Shown here piece by piece: positions 27,555 to 35,919 of a DNA stretch of 64,000 nt. The position numbers and the translations under genes are program-made. Each line of letters begins with the position of its first letter. Position 1 is the first letter of the stretch. The stretch spans positions 1 to 64,000 of the forward strand of contig NZ_JACOIK010000014.1 in assembly GCF_014692515.1 (NCBI RefSeq). The letters run 5' to 3'. Source of the stretch: Sphingobacterium micropteri. GTDB lineage: Bacteria > Bacteroidota > Bacteroidia > Sphingobacteriales > Sphingobacteriaceae. The notes beneath the pieces were generated by a model. That model ran no database searches and had not been told where the DNA came from. It worked only from the letters and a program-made list of their open reading frames with translations.

Positions 27555-30443
27555 TTACTGCTGTATCATCTCGTTCAGATTTGGCTTGAGTTCATCCGGT
27601 GATGACACTGTATAAGTATCAAAAGTCAGTTTAGATTCTTTCTTCGTCAACCCATCAATGACATCCAATTCCAATCTATGCGCTGGCTGGAACGACGACG
27701 ACGCCATATAATTTACAAGGCTATGGTATAGATTTCTTCGCACCAGATTATCGGTCTGTTCCGAGAGATCTGCCGAGGAAACCAAGATTCGTCCGTTACC
27801 AACCTCAGCCTCAAAAATCAAAGCCAACCGTCTGTTCATAAACCAAGTATCGATCGGTTGAACTAGTGGACGAAACGCTGCCGGAAAATCCTCGATGTGC
27901 ATCACTTGTGTCTTATGAAGCACATCCCACCATTGCATCGTGCTGTAGCGCTGTGTCGGAAAAGAAGAAAAAGCCAAATGTGTCTCGTCTAATGTAATGC
28001 CCAACGTATGAGGTGGCCGCATTTTAAACCAAGACGTATTCCAAAACACCGGTCGAAAATGCTGTACGATTTCTTTGCCCTGCGTAATCGTGCCTGCGAG
28101 GTTTAGGAATACTTTTCCGCCTTGTTCCAGTACCTGACGCACCGTATCGTCGATTGCGGTGGCATAATACACCTCCTTTGTTTGCTGAGGCAATTCTTTT
28201 GGATAGATATAAAAATCCCAATCGTTTCGGACAGACGTGCCCTCTAGCTGTAACTCCAACTTCATCTCTCCAGCAGTCTCCATTCCATCCAATGCAATAT
28301 CGATCTCTCCAAGTTGCTGATTCAGTCCTAGTTCCAAACGATCTATCGTTATCTTTCCCTCTTTGTATGCCTTTCTTTCTGTGTTCAGCAGCCGCCAGTG
28401 CAGTACTTGCTTATCTAGCTCCTGCCTTCCGAAATGCGCTATCTCTACCGGCAAACGCATAACCTCGGTGTGATCAAACACAAATTTGGGTGCCCGGATC
28501 AACAATACCGTTGTATCACAGGCCTTTTTGAACTCATCGGCCGTCAAATAGCCTTTTTCTTCCCAAAAAGCATCCAAAAGCCCGACTAATGCTGTTCCCT
28601 GACCGGAATAGTCATTCAATGACAACAGCTGGAAACCACCGTAGTTAGGCGTACGAAACGCGCGTTCCATTTCATGTTTATACGCCAATGCCTGAAGCTT
28701 TCCGGAGGCATGAAGAAACGTATTTGCCTGATCACCCATGTGGTGGTCGTTTAAGTCTTCCTGAAAAAGCTCAAAGTTTTTGGCGCGGTACGCACCGGTA
28801 TATTTTTTGATTTCTTCAAAATTAGGAAACACACAGTGCTGTCCCAATTCATGTGCTACAAAAGGCACCTCAAACTGTGCAATTTTATCGCTAAAGTCAC
28901 TCTCACTCTGAGGCCTTCTATCCCAATCGACTCCCCTTGCACCGGCACGTACCATAAATTCATTATTCGGAATGACAGGCCAGCTTCCGCCAACTGACGC
29001 TCCCGTATAGAGGCGGCGCGAGTCCTTCGCTTTCCAATAGTTGACAAATGCCATCAGATAAGGAACCTGATTCCCACGGGGTTCATTCCCATAGGCCATC
29101 ATGCAGAAAGAGGCGTAATTGCCATATTGCTGTGCCATACGGTTTGTTTCGTCGTAAATAAACCGATCGATAGGGCGTCCCTGACCTAAAGACGAACCGT
29201 GATTGGCCCAACTTGGCCCTTCGGGCTGCAAATACATCCCCACGACGTCTGCGGCTTGAAAAGCGGCTTCAGGCGGACACCAAGAGTGGTAGCGAACATG
29301 ATTCAGTCCATAAGATTTGATTTTGCGGAAAATCTTCAACCAGCCCTCCACATCCATATCCGGATATCCCGTTAGTGGGAATACCGCATTATCACAAGTA
29401 CCACGCAAGAATGTCTTCCGGCCATTCACATAGAAATAGCGCCCGTCTGCCTTGAATTCCCGCATACCAAAAGTCACCTTTCGCTCATCCAATAGCTGTT
29501 CTCCATCATACAAACGGAATGTTGCCCGATATAGATTGGGGTTAAATTCATCCCATAGCAACATGTCTTCTCCTAAGGCCAGTTCTAAATCGACCGTATC
29601 GGTCTTGCTTTCGATTTGCAACAGCTTCGAGTGTATTGCGGTTGTGTACGTGCTATTCGTATTAAAGCTCTCTGCCATATATTGAATACGCAGTTTTTTA
29701 GGTTGGTTGGTATAGACATTTAATCGAATAGCCGCCGTTTTTTGGTGGATATCGGGATAAAGCTGAATATCATCTAAATGAATCTTTGATCGTTTTTCAA
29801 CGCCAATACGCCCTATAATCCCGTTCCAATTTCCCTGGGTATGATCGGTCAAACTATGAGAATCGGGTCCCACGTTGATCTCTTTTATCCGATTATCTAC
29901 CCGGATGGTCATGGTGTTCTTGCCTGCTTTCACCAGATCCAGAAGTTCAAATTGATGTGCAACAACCATACTGTTTTGCGTACCCACCAGATGACCGTTT
30001 ACCCATACCATCGTTTCGGTGTGTGGCTGTTCCAAGAAAAGTTTGAGATGCTGCTTCAGATCGGCAGCGGAAAGCTGAAAATCCCGTTGATACCATGCCG
30101 GTCCTACGTAATGTTTTAAAGGGCTAAGCCAAAATGGAATTTTTAAGTTATCCGTTTGTCGGTATTTTTCTAATCGGGGGTGGTAATAGAACGAGCTATC
30201 GTAAATACTTCCCGTCCATTGGGTTTCCAAGGTGATGTCATCACCAATATTTTGTTCAATCAGTGATCCCGGTAGCTTTACATTGCCTTCTAGGTTTTGA
30301 TAAAACCATTTCTCTTTTATACCCTTATCCATTCTGTCTAAGGCAAAACGCCAAGTTCCAGAAAGATCCAAAAAATTTTCCTGTGCCTGTAAGTTGGAAA
30401 CAGTAAGCAGAAAGAGGGGAATAAAAAACAAGTATCTATACAT
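27555..30443 (-). CDS. GH2-family glycoside hydrolase (beta-galactosidase/glucuronidase type)
   Basis: About 962 residues from the ATG at 30443 (MYRYLFFIPLFLLTVSNLQAQ, a signal peptide). The frame extends to 30464, but that start lies only about 14 nt from the predicted transcription start. The GH2 architecture is visible: a sugar-binding domain (VWVNGHLVGTQNSMVVAHQF), an Ig-like domain, and a TIM barrel with FLRGTCDNAVFPLTGYP. In 30464 numbering the acid/base Asn460-Glu461 lies in YGNEPRGN, and the likely nucleophile Glu539 in FVAHELGQH. A C-terminal 300-residue beta region follows. The substrate is probably a beta-linked galactose, galacturonate or glucuronate from RG-I; the sugar cannot be decided here. 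Confidence 0.85.
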   Translation of the reverse strand: MYRYLFFIPLFLLTVSNLQAQENFLDLSGTWRFALDRMDKGIKEKWFYQNLEGNVKLPGSLIEQNIGDDITLETQWTGSIYDSSFYYHPRLEKYRQTDNLKIPFWLSPLKHYVGPAWYQRDFQLSAADLKQHLKLFLEQPHTETMVWVNGHLVGTQNSMVVAHQFELLDLVKAGKNTMTIRVDNRIKEINVGPDSHSLTDHTQGNWNGIIGRIGVEKRSKIHLDDIQLYPDIHQKTAAIRLNVYTNQPKKLRIQYMAESFNTNSTYTTAIHSKLLQIESKTDTVDLELALGEDMLLWDEFNPNLYRATFRLYDGEQLLDERKVTFGMREFKADGRYFYVNGRKTFLRGTCDNAVFPLTGYPDMDVEGWLKIFRKIKSYGLNHVRYHSWCPPEAAFQAADVVGMYLQPEGPSWANHGSSLGQGRPIDRFIYDETNRMAQQYGNYASFCMMAYGNEPRGNQVPYLMAFVNYWKAKDSRRLYTGASVGGSWPVIPNNEFMVRAGARGVDWDRRPQSESDFSDKIAQFEVPFVAHELGQHCVFPNFEEIKKYTGAYRAKNFELFQEDLNDHHMGDQANTFLHASGKLQALAYKHEMERAFRTPNYGGFQLLSLNDYSGQGTALVGLLDAFWEEKGYLTADEFKKACDTTVLLIRAPKFVFDHTEVMRLPVEIAHFGRQELDKQVLHWRLLNTERKAYKEGKITIDRLELGLNQQLGEIDIALDGMETAGEMKLELQLEGTSVRNDWDFYIYPKELPQQTKEVYYATAIDDTVRQVLEQGGKVFLNLAGTITQGKEIVQHFRPVFWNTSWFKMRPPHTLGITLDETHLAFSSFPTQRYSTMQWWDVLHKTQVMHIEDFPAAFRPLVQPIDTWFMNRRLALIFEAEVGNGRILVSSADLSEQTDNLVRRNLYHSLVNYMASSSFQPAHRLELDVIDGLTKKESKLTFDTYTVSSPDELKPNLNEMIQQ

Positions 30444-30484
30444 GGCAGCCATCATATTTATCAAAGATTTACACTTGGTATTTC

Positions 30485-30529
30485 CAAAGATATCGATCTG
30501 CTATGTCACGGGCAACCCGTGGTAACCTG
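30485..30529 (-). promoter_or_regulatory. Promoter and operator of the GH2 gene
   Basis: Minus strand: CAGGTTACCA-CGGGTTGC (30529-30512), a 20-bp spacer, then TATCTTTG (30492-30485), a perfect TAnnTTTG. Predicted transcription starts near 30478, about 35 nt before the preferred GH2 start codon. The second half-site has CGGG in place of CAGG. Confidence 0.7.
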
Positions 30530-30574
30530 TTCCTCAATTCCTCATCCGACGTTTCTATCTCCTACTGAAGACAC

Positions 30575-31744
30575 CTACTCTACCCAATTCACCCATTTTG
30601 TATCGTCATTCCAACCCGCTTTCACAATCGTTTCAATAAACTGCATGCCTCTCACGCCGTCGTGCACATCGGGAAAGTCCAGCATTTCCGCTGTTGGGTG
30701 TTCGCCTGCTTTGTGCGCGGCCACCGTAAGCGCGAAATTATGGTAAATATTAGCGAAAGCCTCGATAAAACCTTCCGGATGCCCTCCCGGCGTCCGTATA
30801 TTCCATTGGGCGCGTTGGCTTAAATAAGGATAATCTCCACCGATATAAATAATCTGCTCGGGATTATGGCTGGTATTGAAGAATAACTTATTGGGATCTT
30901 CCTGCACCCATTTTAGGCTGCCCTTCTCTCCATAAACACGGATATTAATATTATTTGCATTACCAATAGCGATCTGACTTGCCGCCAGCAAAGCTTTCAC
31001 GCCTTGTTCCATCCGCATCATGGCTGTGCCATCGTCGTCAATAGGGCGCCCGGGGACAAAGGTATTCAGTTCAGCACACATTTCTTTAACCTTCAATCCG
31101 GAGATATATTCACAAAGATGCCAGGCGTGCGTACCAATATCGCCCATACAGCCTGCCTTCCCCGACAGACTGGGATCGGTACGCCAACCGGCGTTGTTTC
31201 CACTTTCGATTTCGATACGTTCTGCCAACCAACCTTGCGGATATTCTACATAAATGCGGCGTAGCTTACCAAGTTCCCCTGCGGCTATTCTCGTCTTCAT
31301 TTCTTTGACCGCCGGATAACCAGCGTAGACATGCGTCACAGCTAATACCAACCCCGTCTCCCCTACTTTCTGCTGCAAGATCTTCGCTTCTTCCAAGGAG
31401 AACGTCATAGGTTTATCCAGTACGACATGTATCCCGTTGTCTAGGGCGAGCATAGCGGGTTCAAAATGATGGTTGTTCGGTGTGACAATAACGACGAAAT
31501 CCATCCGCTCGTCTTCTGGCAGTGCGATCTCCCGCGCAAACATCTCCTGATAGGAGCTATATATACGGTTGTCTGGAAGATTATAAAACCTTCCCGACTC
31601 TTTAGAGACCTCCGGCTTTGAACTGAAACAGCCACAAACCAATTCGATCTTATTTTCCATGAGCGCCGCACGCAGATGAATCGCACCGATAAAACCAGTA
31701 AGTCCACCACCAACCATGCCCATCTTTAGTTTTCTACTTTTCAT
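30575..31744 (-). CDS. Cytoplasmic Gfo/Idh/MocA-family sugar dehydrogenase
   Basis: About 389 residues from the ATG at 31744; the frame to 31870 would overlap the upstream isomerase and prepend 42 non-conserved residues. The N-terminal Rossmann motif is MVGGGLTGFIGAIH. The NAD-fold contains VVLDKPMTF, corresponding to the family's EKP motif with Asp for Glu. The catalytic region includes GDIGTHAWHLCEY, with the conserved Asp and His. No signal peptide, so it acts in the cytoplasm. It lies 19 bp after a TIM-barrel isomerase and after a periplasmic-type relative, a familiar cassette for oxidising or epimerising sugars or uronates. The substrate is unknown. Confidence 0.85.
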   Translation of the reverse strand: MKSRKLKMGMVGGGLTGFIGAIHLRAALMENKIELVCGCFSSKPEVSKESGRFYNLPDNRIYSSYQEMFAREIALPEDERMDFVVIVTPNNHHFEPAMLALDNGIHVVLDKPMTFSLEEAKILQQKVGETGLVLAVTHVYAGYPAVKEMKTRIAAGELGKLRRIYVEYPQGWLAERIEIESGNNAGWRTDPSLSGKAGCMGDIGTHAWHLCEYISGLKVKEMCAELNTFVPGRPIDDDGTAMMRMEQGVKALLAASQIAIGNANNINIRVYGEKGSLKWVQEDPNKLFFNTSHNPEQIIYIGGDYPYLSQRAQWNIRTPGGHPEGFIEAFANIYHNFALTVAAHKAGEHPTAEMLDFPDVHDGVRGMQFIETIVKAGWNDDTKWVNWVE

Positions 31745-31763
31745 ATTTCCACAATAAACAGGG

Positions 31764-32756
31764 TTAATCTTTTGCAAAAAAAGCATCAAAAGCATGCTTT
31801 GAAGCTTGAAAATCGATGCGTTTCGTAAACGCACAGGATTCACGCGCACCATGCTCACGGTCCATGGCACTATCTTCCCATTCTATAGATAGTGGCCCTT
31901 GGTAACCAATAACGTTCAATGCACGAATGATATCTTCAAAATTGATTTTCCCTCTCCCTACGCTTCTGAAATTCCAGTAACGGCGCGGATCACCAAAAGC
32001 AACATGGCCGCCAAAGACCCCCACCTGTTTGGGTGTGTCGCTCCAATAAACATCTTTCATATGGACATGAAAAATCCGCTCTGGAAACTGGTAAATAAAA
32101 TCCACGTAATCCACACCTTGATAGCCCAGATGACTGGGGTCATAATTAAATCCAAATGCAGGGTGATAATCAACTGCTTCTAATGCTCTACGAGCCGAAA
32201 AGGTATCAAAAGCAATCTCCGTAGGATGTACTTCCAGCGCGAAGCGAACACCTATTTTCTCAAACTCATCCAAAATGGGAATGAAACGGCGGGCAAATGC
32301 TTTATACCCCTCTTCAATCATCGATTCAGGAACGGGGGGAAACGCATATAGCAGATGCCATATTGGGCTCCCTGTAAACCCGACGACGGTGTTTACACCT
32401 AATGATTTCGCAGCTTTTGCGGTTAATATCAATTCTTCTGCCGCACGTTGCCGAACACCTTCAGGCTCGCCGTCACCCCATATATAAGCTGGTAAAATAC
32501 CTTTGTGCCGCTCGTCGATTCGATCACATACCGCTTGTCCGACCAAGTGCGAAGAAATCGTTTTTAGCTGCAATCCATACTTTCCTAACAGGTCTTTGAT
32601 GCCCTTATAATATTCAGCATCCGTTTGCCTTACGTCCAAATGATCGGGTAATCCAAGTTCCAGTCCGTCGTAACCAAATTCTTTTGCTTTGGTACATACA
32701 TCCTCCAAGGATAGGTCTCCCCATTGGAGTGAATATAATGTTACTAATCGAGACAT
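31764..32756 (-). CDS. Sugar phosphate isomerase/epimerase-type TIM-barrel protein
   Basis: 330 residues, no signal peptide. It begins MSRLVTLYSLQWGDLSLEDV and has AP-endonuclease-2-type TIM-barrel motifs: FGYDGLELGLPDHLD (about 28-42), a metal-site Glu in RFALEVHPTEIAF, FNYDPSHLGYQGVD, FHVHMKDVYW (His) and LSIEWEDSAMDRE (Glu). These give the divalent-metal site of xylose-isomerase-like enzymes. It is flanked in one direction by two Gfo/Idh/MocA dehydrogenases with gaps of 19 and 34 bp, so the three probably act on one sugar as in inositol-type or keto-sugar pathways. Confidence 0.85.
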   Translation of the reverse strand: MSRLVTLYSLQWGDLSLEDVCTKAKEFGYDGLELGLPDHLDVRQTDAEYYKGIKDLLGKYGLQLKTISSHLVGQAVCDRIDERHKGILPAYIWGDGEPEGVRQRAAEELILTAKAAKSLGVNTVVGFTGSPIWHLLYAFPPVPESMIEEGYKAFARRFIPILDEFEKIGVRFALEVHPTEIAFDTFSARRALEAVDYHPAFGFNYDPSHLGYQGVDYVDFIYQFPERIFHVHMKDVYWSDTPKQVGVFGGHVAFGDPRRYWNFRSVGRGKINFEDIIRALNVIGYQGPLSIEWEDSAMDREHGARESCAFTKRIDFQASKHAFDAFFAKD

Positions 32757-32790
32757 ATTGCTATATTTATAAGTTTAGTAGTCCGGGTTG

Positions 32791-34074
32791 TTAAATTTGG
32801 GGCAGTTTATACCCGTTATGGTATGCTGATACCAGATAACGATTCGCCTCCGCGTCCGTAAATTTTCGATTTTCTTTATTCCAATAGAGTTTCTTTCCGG
32901 TTCGATAAGCAATATTTCCCATCTGCGAAAAGATCGCAATATGCGCTCCTGCTTCGATCGGCGCATGCAATAAAGTCTGGTCATTACGCTGTATGGCTTG
33001 TACGAAATTTGCCATGTGATTGTCCAATCCACTGTCCTGACTTTTTTGAAACGATACCGCCTCCATCCGCTCGCCTTCCGGGATAACTTCCCACCCCCCT
33101 CTGTTCAGTACCAGCGTTCCATTGTTACCGACAAAAGCAACGCCGTGGTTCTTGCCATACGGTCCAAGATCAATCCCCGTAGCCTGCTCCCATTGTATAT
33201 TAAAACCATCAAACTCAAATACTGCCGTCAAAGTGTCCGGTGTTTCGGCTGCATCATCCGGATAGGCAAGTTTACCTCCCGCAGCCATCACGGACTTCGG
33301 ATCGGACACCTGCATCCCCAACAGTGCGTAATCCAACATATGCACGCCCCAATCGGTCATCAATCCGCCGGCATAATCCCAAAACCAGCGAAATTCAAAA
33401 TGGAAACGGTTGGGGTTGAATGGTCTTTTCTTGGCCGGACCTAGCCATTGATCGTAATGCACACCTGCCGGGATCGGCTCATCGGGCTTTACCGGTATGC
33501 TTTTCATCCAGCCCTGATAGGCCCAAGCCTTTACCAACCTAATTTTCCCAAGTTTGCCCGAGTGCACAAAATTTATGGCGTCTCTAAAATGTTGTTGACT
33601 ACGTTGCCACTGTCCTACCTGTACAATGCTGTTATATTTTTGTGCTGCTGCTACCATGAGCTCACATTCGCCGATAGAATTCCCTATTGGCTTCTCCACA
33701 TACACATGCTTACCCGCTTTTACGGCATCTACCATTTGTAGGCAATGCCAATGGTCAGGTGTTCCGATAATGACGGTATCCACGAGATCGCCTTCCAACA
33801 ACTCTTTATAATTGATGAAGCGTTTGACTTCAATCTGCCTTTTCTGAAGTTCTTCAATACGCTGGTCTAAAATGCGTTCATCGACATCACATAACGCAGT
33901 ACATTGCACGTTAGGTTGCTTCAGCAGTGCCATTAAATTGGCCCAGCCCATCCCTTTTACGCCGATAAGCCCCACTTTAAGCGGCTTGTTTTCGATGGAA
34001 AAAGCATTTGCTTTATAAAACATGGTTGAAGCGGCTAATACAGCAGCACTTTTAATAAAACTTTTTCTTTTCAT
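32791..34074 (-). CDS. Exported Gfo/Idh/MocA-family oxidoreductase
   Basis: 427 residues. The N-terminus (MKRKSFIKSAAVLAASTMFY) resembles the signals of periplasmic family members, though it has a KRKSF instead of a true twin-arginine motif. The Rossmann motif is VGLIGVKGMGWANL and the family's EKP motif is intact in GKHVYVEKPIGNS. DYAGGLMTDWGVHMLDYALL holds the conserved catalytic Asp and His. It is the first gene of the three-gene cassette and the one closest to the palindromic control region at 34142-34172. Such exported members typically carry tightly bound NAD(P). The substrate is unknown. Confidence 0.85.
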   Translation of the reverse strand: MKRKSFIKSAAVLAASTMFYKANAFSIENKPLKVGLIGVKGMGWANLMALLKQPNVQCTALCDVDERILDQRIEELQKRQIEVKRFINYKELLEGDLVDTVIIGTPDHWHCLQMVDAVKAGKHVYVEKPIGNSIGECELMVAAAQKYNSIVQVGQWQRSQQHFRDAINFVHSGKLGKIRLVKAWAYQGWMKSIPVKPDEPIPAGVHYDQWLGPAKKRPFNPNRFHFEFRWFWDYAGGLMTDWGVHMLDYALLGMQVSDPKSVMAAGGKLAYPDDAAETPDTLTAVFEFDGFNIQWEQATGIDLGPYGKNHGVAFVGNNGTLVLNRGGWEVIPEGERMEAVSFQKSQDSGLDNHMANFVQAIQRNDQTLLHAPIEAGAHIAIFSQMGNIAYRTGKKLYWNKENRKFTDAEANRYLVSAYHNGYKLPQI

Positions 34075-34141
34075 TATATAAGTTTTTAATATCTACAGGT
34101 ACTTTACGTCCCTCTTTACCTTTTGGCAATGGGTTGAAGGA

Positions 34142-34172
34142 AACCGGTTGCATACAATATGCAATTAATTGC
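34142..34172. promoter_or_regulatory. Overlapping palindromes before the oxidoreductase cassette
   Basis: Three inverted repeats lie 70-100 bp upstream of the start at 34074: AACCGGTT (34142-34149, perfect, LacI-operator-like), TTGCATA/TATGCAA around CAA (34148-34164), and GCAATTAATTGC (34161-34172, perfect). A repressor-type operator is likely. The shared CAGG module is absent, so this cassette is probably controlled separately from the pectin genes. Confidence 0.5.
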
Positions 34173-34330
34173 TTAAGTTACATTTAATGAATAACTTTTA
34201 CAACATCTACGTCTAAAATCTTAGGAACAATTCGGTAAGTTTTTGTTTTCCTCCTAAAGAGATTCACCAAATAATCAGGCTTCTATTGACGAAGAGGAGG
34301 CGTAGGAATCAAGGATAAAAACATGATAAA

Positions 34331-34367
34331 AGAGACAAAAAACGCCTGAGGCACAATACCCCAGACG
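34331..34367 (-). terminator. Intrinsic terminator of the PL11-MG2-CE12 operon
   Basis: On the minus strand, CGTCTGGGG / CCTCAGGCG pairs over 9 bp (two G-U) around a 7-base loop, followed by TTTTTTGTCTC. It stands 8 bases after the small frame at 34375-34500 and about 175 bases after the CE12 stop, so that small frame falls inside the transcript. Confidence 0.8.
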
Positions 34368-34374
34368 TTAAAAT

Positions 34375-34500
34375 TCACCAACGGCGCCTTCGCCGCTTCC
34401 CTTCCAACAATCGGCTGGTGAAGTAACTAATGGCTGCGCCGATGATCGCCATTAGGCAGGTCTGTACCACGTTTCCCCAGTCCAGACTGCTCCATACCAA
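34375..34500 (-). CDS. Possible 41-residue membrane peptide
   Basis: An open frame between the CE12 esterase and its terminator encodes SSLDWGNVVQTCLMAIIG, continuing AAISYFTSRLLEG and a C-terminal arginine cluster (KRRRRRW). This reads as one transmembrane helix with a positive cytoplasmic end. No ATG fits the full length: the start given is a TTG at 34498-34500, and an internal ATG would leave only 25 residues. It could be a real small membrane protein or a decayed one. I do not recognise the family. Confidence 0.35.
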   Translation of the reverse strand: MVWSSLDWGNVVQTCLMAIIGAAISYFTSRLLEGKRRRRRW

Positions 34501-34541
34501 GCAAACGGTCTTGAATATGCAAAATAATAGCTAACAACACA

Positions 34542-35885
34542 TTAGTTACCATCTGGTTTTTCCACTTCATTATTTACACTCGGCAGCCAATTCCATGCCG
34601 ACGGCGAGCTGGGCTTATTCGGATTGTACTTTTTAAAATCGACGATGTGTTTACGTAAAGGCAATTTCCGGTCTTTCACACCTTGAACGACCATCTTACT
34701 GATCTCATAAGCACCATAGGTGTTGAAATGAGTATTATCCTGCAGCGGTTGATCTTGGTTTGGAAATGTATTTGCAGGATAGTGTACCAAAGCTTTTTTC
34801 GACTCCTCTACACCCAATGCTATATAAAACGCGCGTGTCATCGCGTTGAGATCAATTAGCGGAACATCTAATTCTTTCGCTACAGCCTTCGCGGCTTTCG
34901 GATAGTCGCCCAAGGTATGCTGTAACTCGCCTTCTTCATTGAAATGGCGGCGCTCTGTTGAAGTTACAATGACCGGAAATCCTCCTTTTCCCCGAAATGC
35001 TTTTACAAAAAGCCGTAATCTTTCACTATAGTTCTTAAAAGCACCCGCATTTTCGCCTTTTTCTTTTTGGTCATTATGTCCAAACTCAATGAATAGGTAA
35101 TCTCCTGGTTTGGCAATAGACAAGATTTTTTCCAGACGATTTTGGTACAAAAAGGATCCCAACGTAAGCCCTGATTCGGCGTGATTGGCAATAACCACAT
35201 CCGTATCGAAAAATCGGGGGAACATCTGCCCCCAAGAGGCCCATGGCTCATTCTCTTGATTAACCACCGTCGAGTTTCCTGCCAAAAATACTGTCGTCAC
35301 ATCCTCGATCGCTTCGATCTCGATAGCAGCAATATTATTTTCACCTTGAAACTCTAATGTCAATTTATGATCCCAATCCAATTTACCGTTTTCTCTTGGC
35401 TTCTTTAATTGAACTGATTTTGTACTATCGATACGTGCATCTTTTATATGGACGTTAAAAGATTTTGAAACCCCTTTATTGCGTTTGATCTTAACATGTT
35501 CTATATGCAATCGTCGTGATTCAGACCGCACGGTACTGTGATAATCCCTATCGGACATTCCCTTATAATGTATCGTCACGGTATAATTTCCTTCTGGAAC
35601 ATCAACGGAAAAGTAAAACGGTTTATGGCTATAAAGCGACTGCTGTCCCAGCTCTTGTTTTACTTGTACATGCTTCTCCGTATTTAAATCAAAACCGTAC
35701 GTCTTCCCTTTCTGACCGTAAATGATTATTTCAGAAATGGGGATATGATGATTTTTTTGCTCCGTCGAAGCGAAATCGAATATTTTGTGAAACGGCTGGG
35801 CATATCCCGTTAGGATACCCAACAAACAGATAACTGTTAAAAAGAATCTTGACTTCATAGAAAAATATGGTTTTGTTTTATTCAT
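34542..35885 (-). CDS. CE12-type rhamnogalacturonan acetylesterase (SGNH/GDSL)
   Basis: About 447 residues from the ATG at 35885; the frame to 35969 overlaps the upstream gene and has no signal. A signal peptide (VICLLGILTGYA) precedes a galactose-binding-like beta domain (about 35-195). The SGNH esterase follows, with TVFLAGNSTV (nucleophile Ser205), NHAESGLT (block II), FIEFGHNDQK (Asn271) and DNTHFNTYG (Asp383, His386). This is the CE12 pattern of enzymes removing acetyl groups from galacturonic acid in RG-I, which exposes the backbone to the lyases. It is the last known enzyme of the PL11 operon. Confidence 0.9.
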   Translation of the reverse strand: MNKTKPYFSMKSRFFLTVICLLGILTGYAQPFHKIFDFASTEQKNHHIPISEIIIYGQKGKTYGFDLNTEKHVQVKQELGQQSLYSHKPFYFSVDVPEGNYTVTIHYKGMSDRDYHSTVRSESRRLHIEHVKIKRNKGVSKSFNVHIKDARIDSTKSVQLKKPRENGKLDWDHKLTLEFQGENNIAAIEIEAIEDVTTVFLAGNSTVVNQENEPWASWGQMFPRFFDTDVVIANHAESGLTLGSFLYQNRLEKILSIAKPGDYLFIEFGHNDQKEKGENAGAFKNYSERLRLFVKAFRGKGGFPVIVTSTERRHFNEEGELQHTLGDYPKAAKAVAKELDVPLIDLNAMTRAFYIALGVEESKKALVHYPANTFPNQDQPLQDNTHFNTYGAYEISKMVVQGVKDRKLPLRKHIVDFKKYNPNKPSSPSAWNWLPSVNNEVEKPDGN

Positions 35886-35919
35886 CGTATTTATATTAAC
35901 TTTCGAACAAGAAATCACA

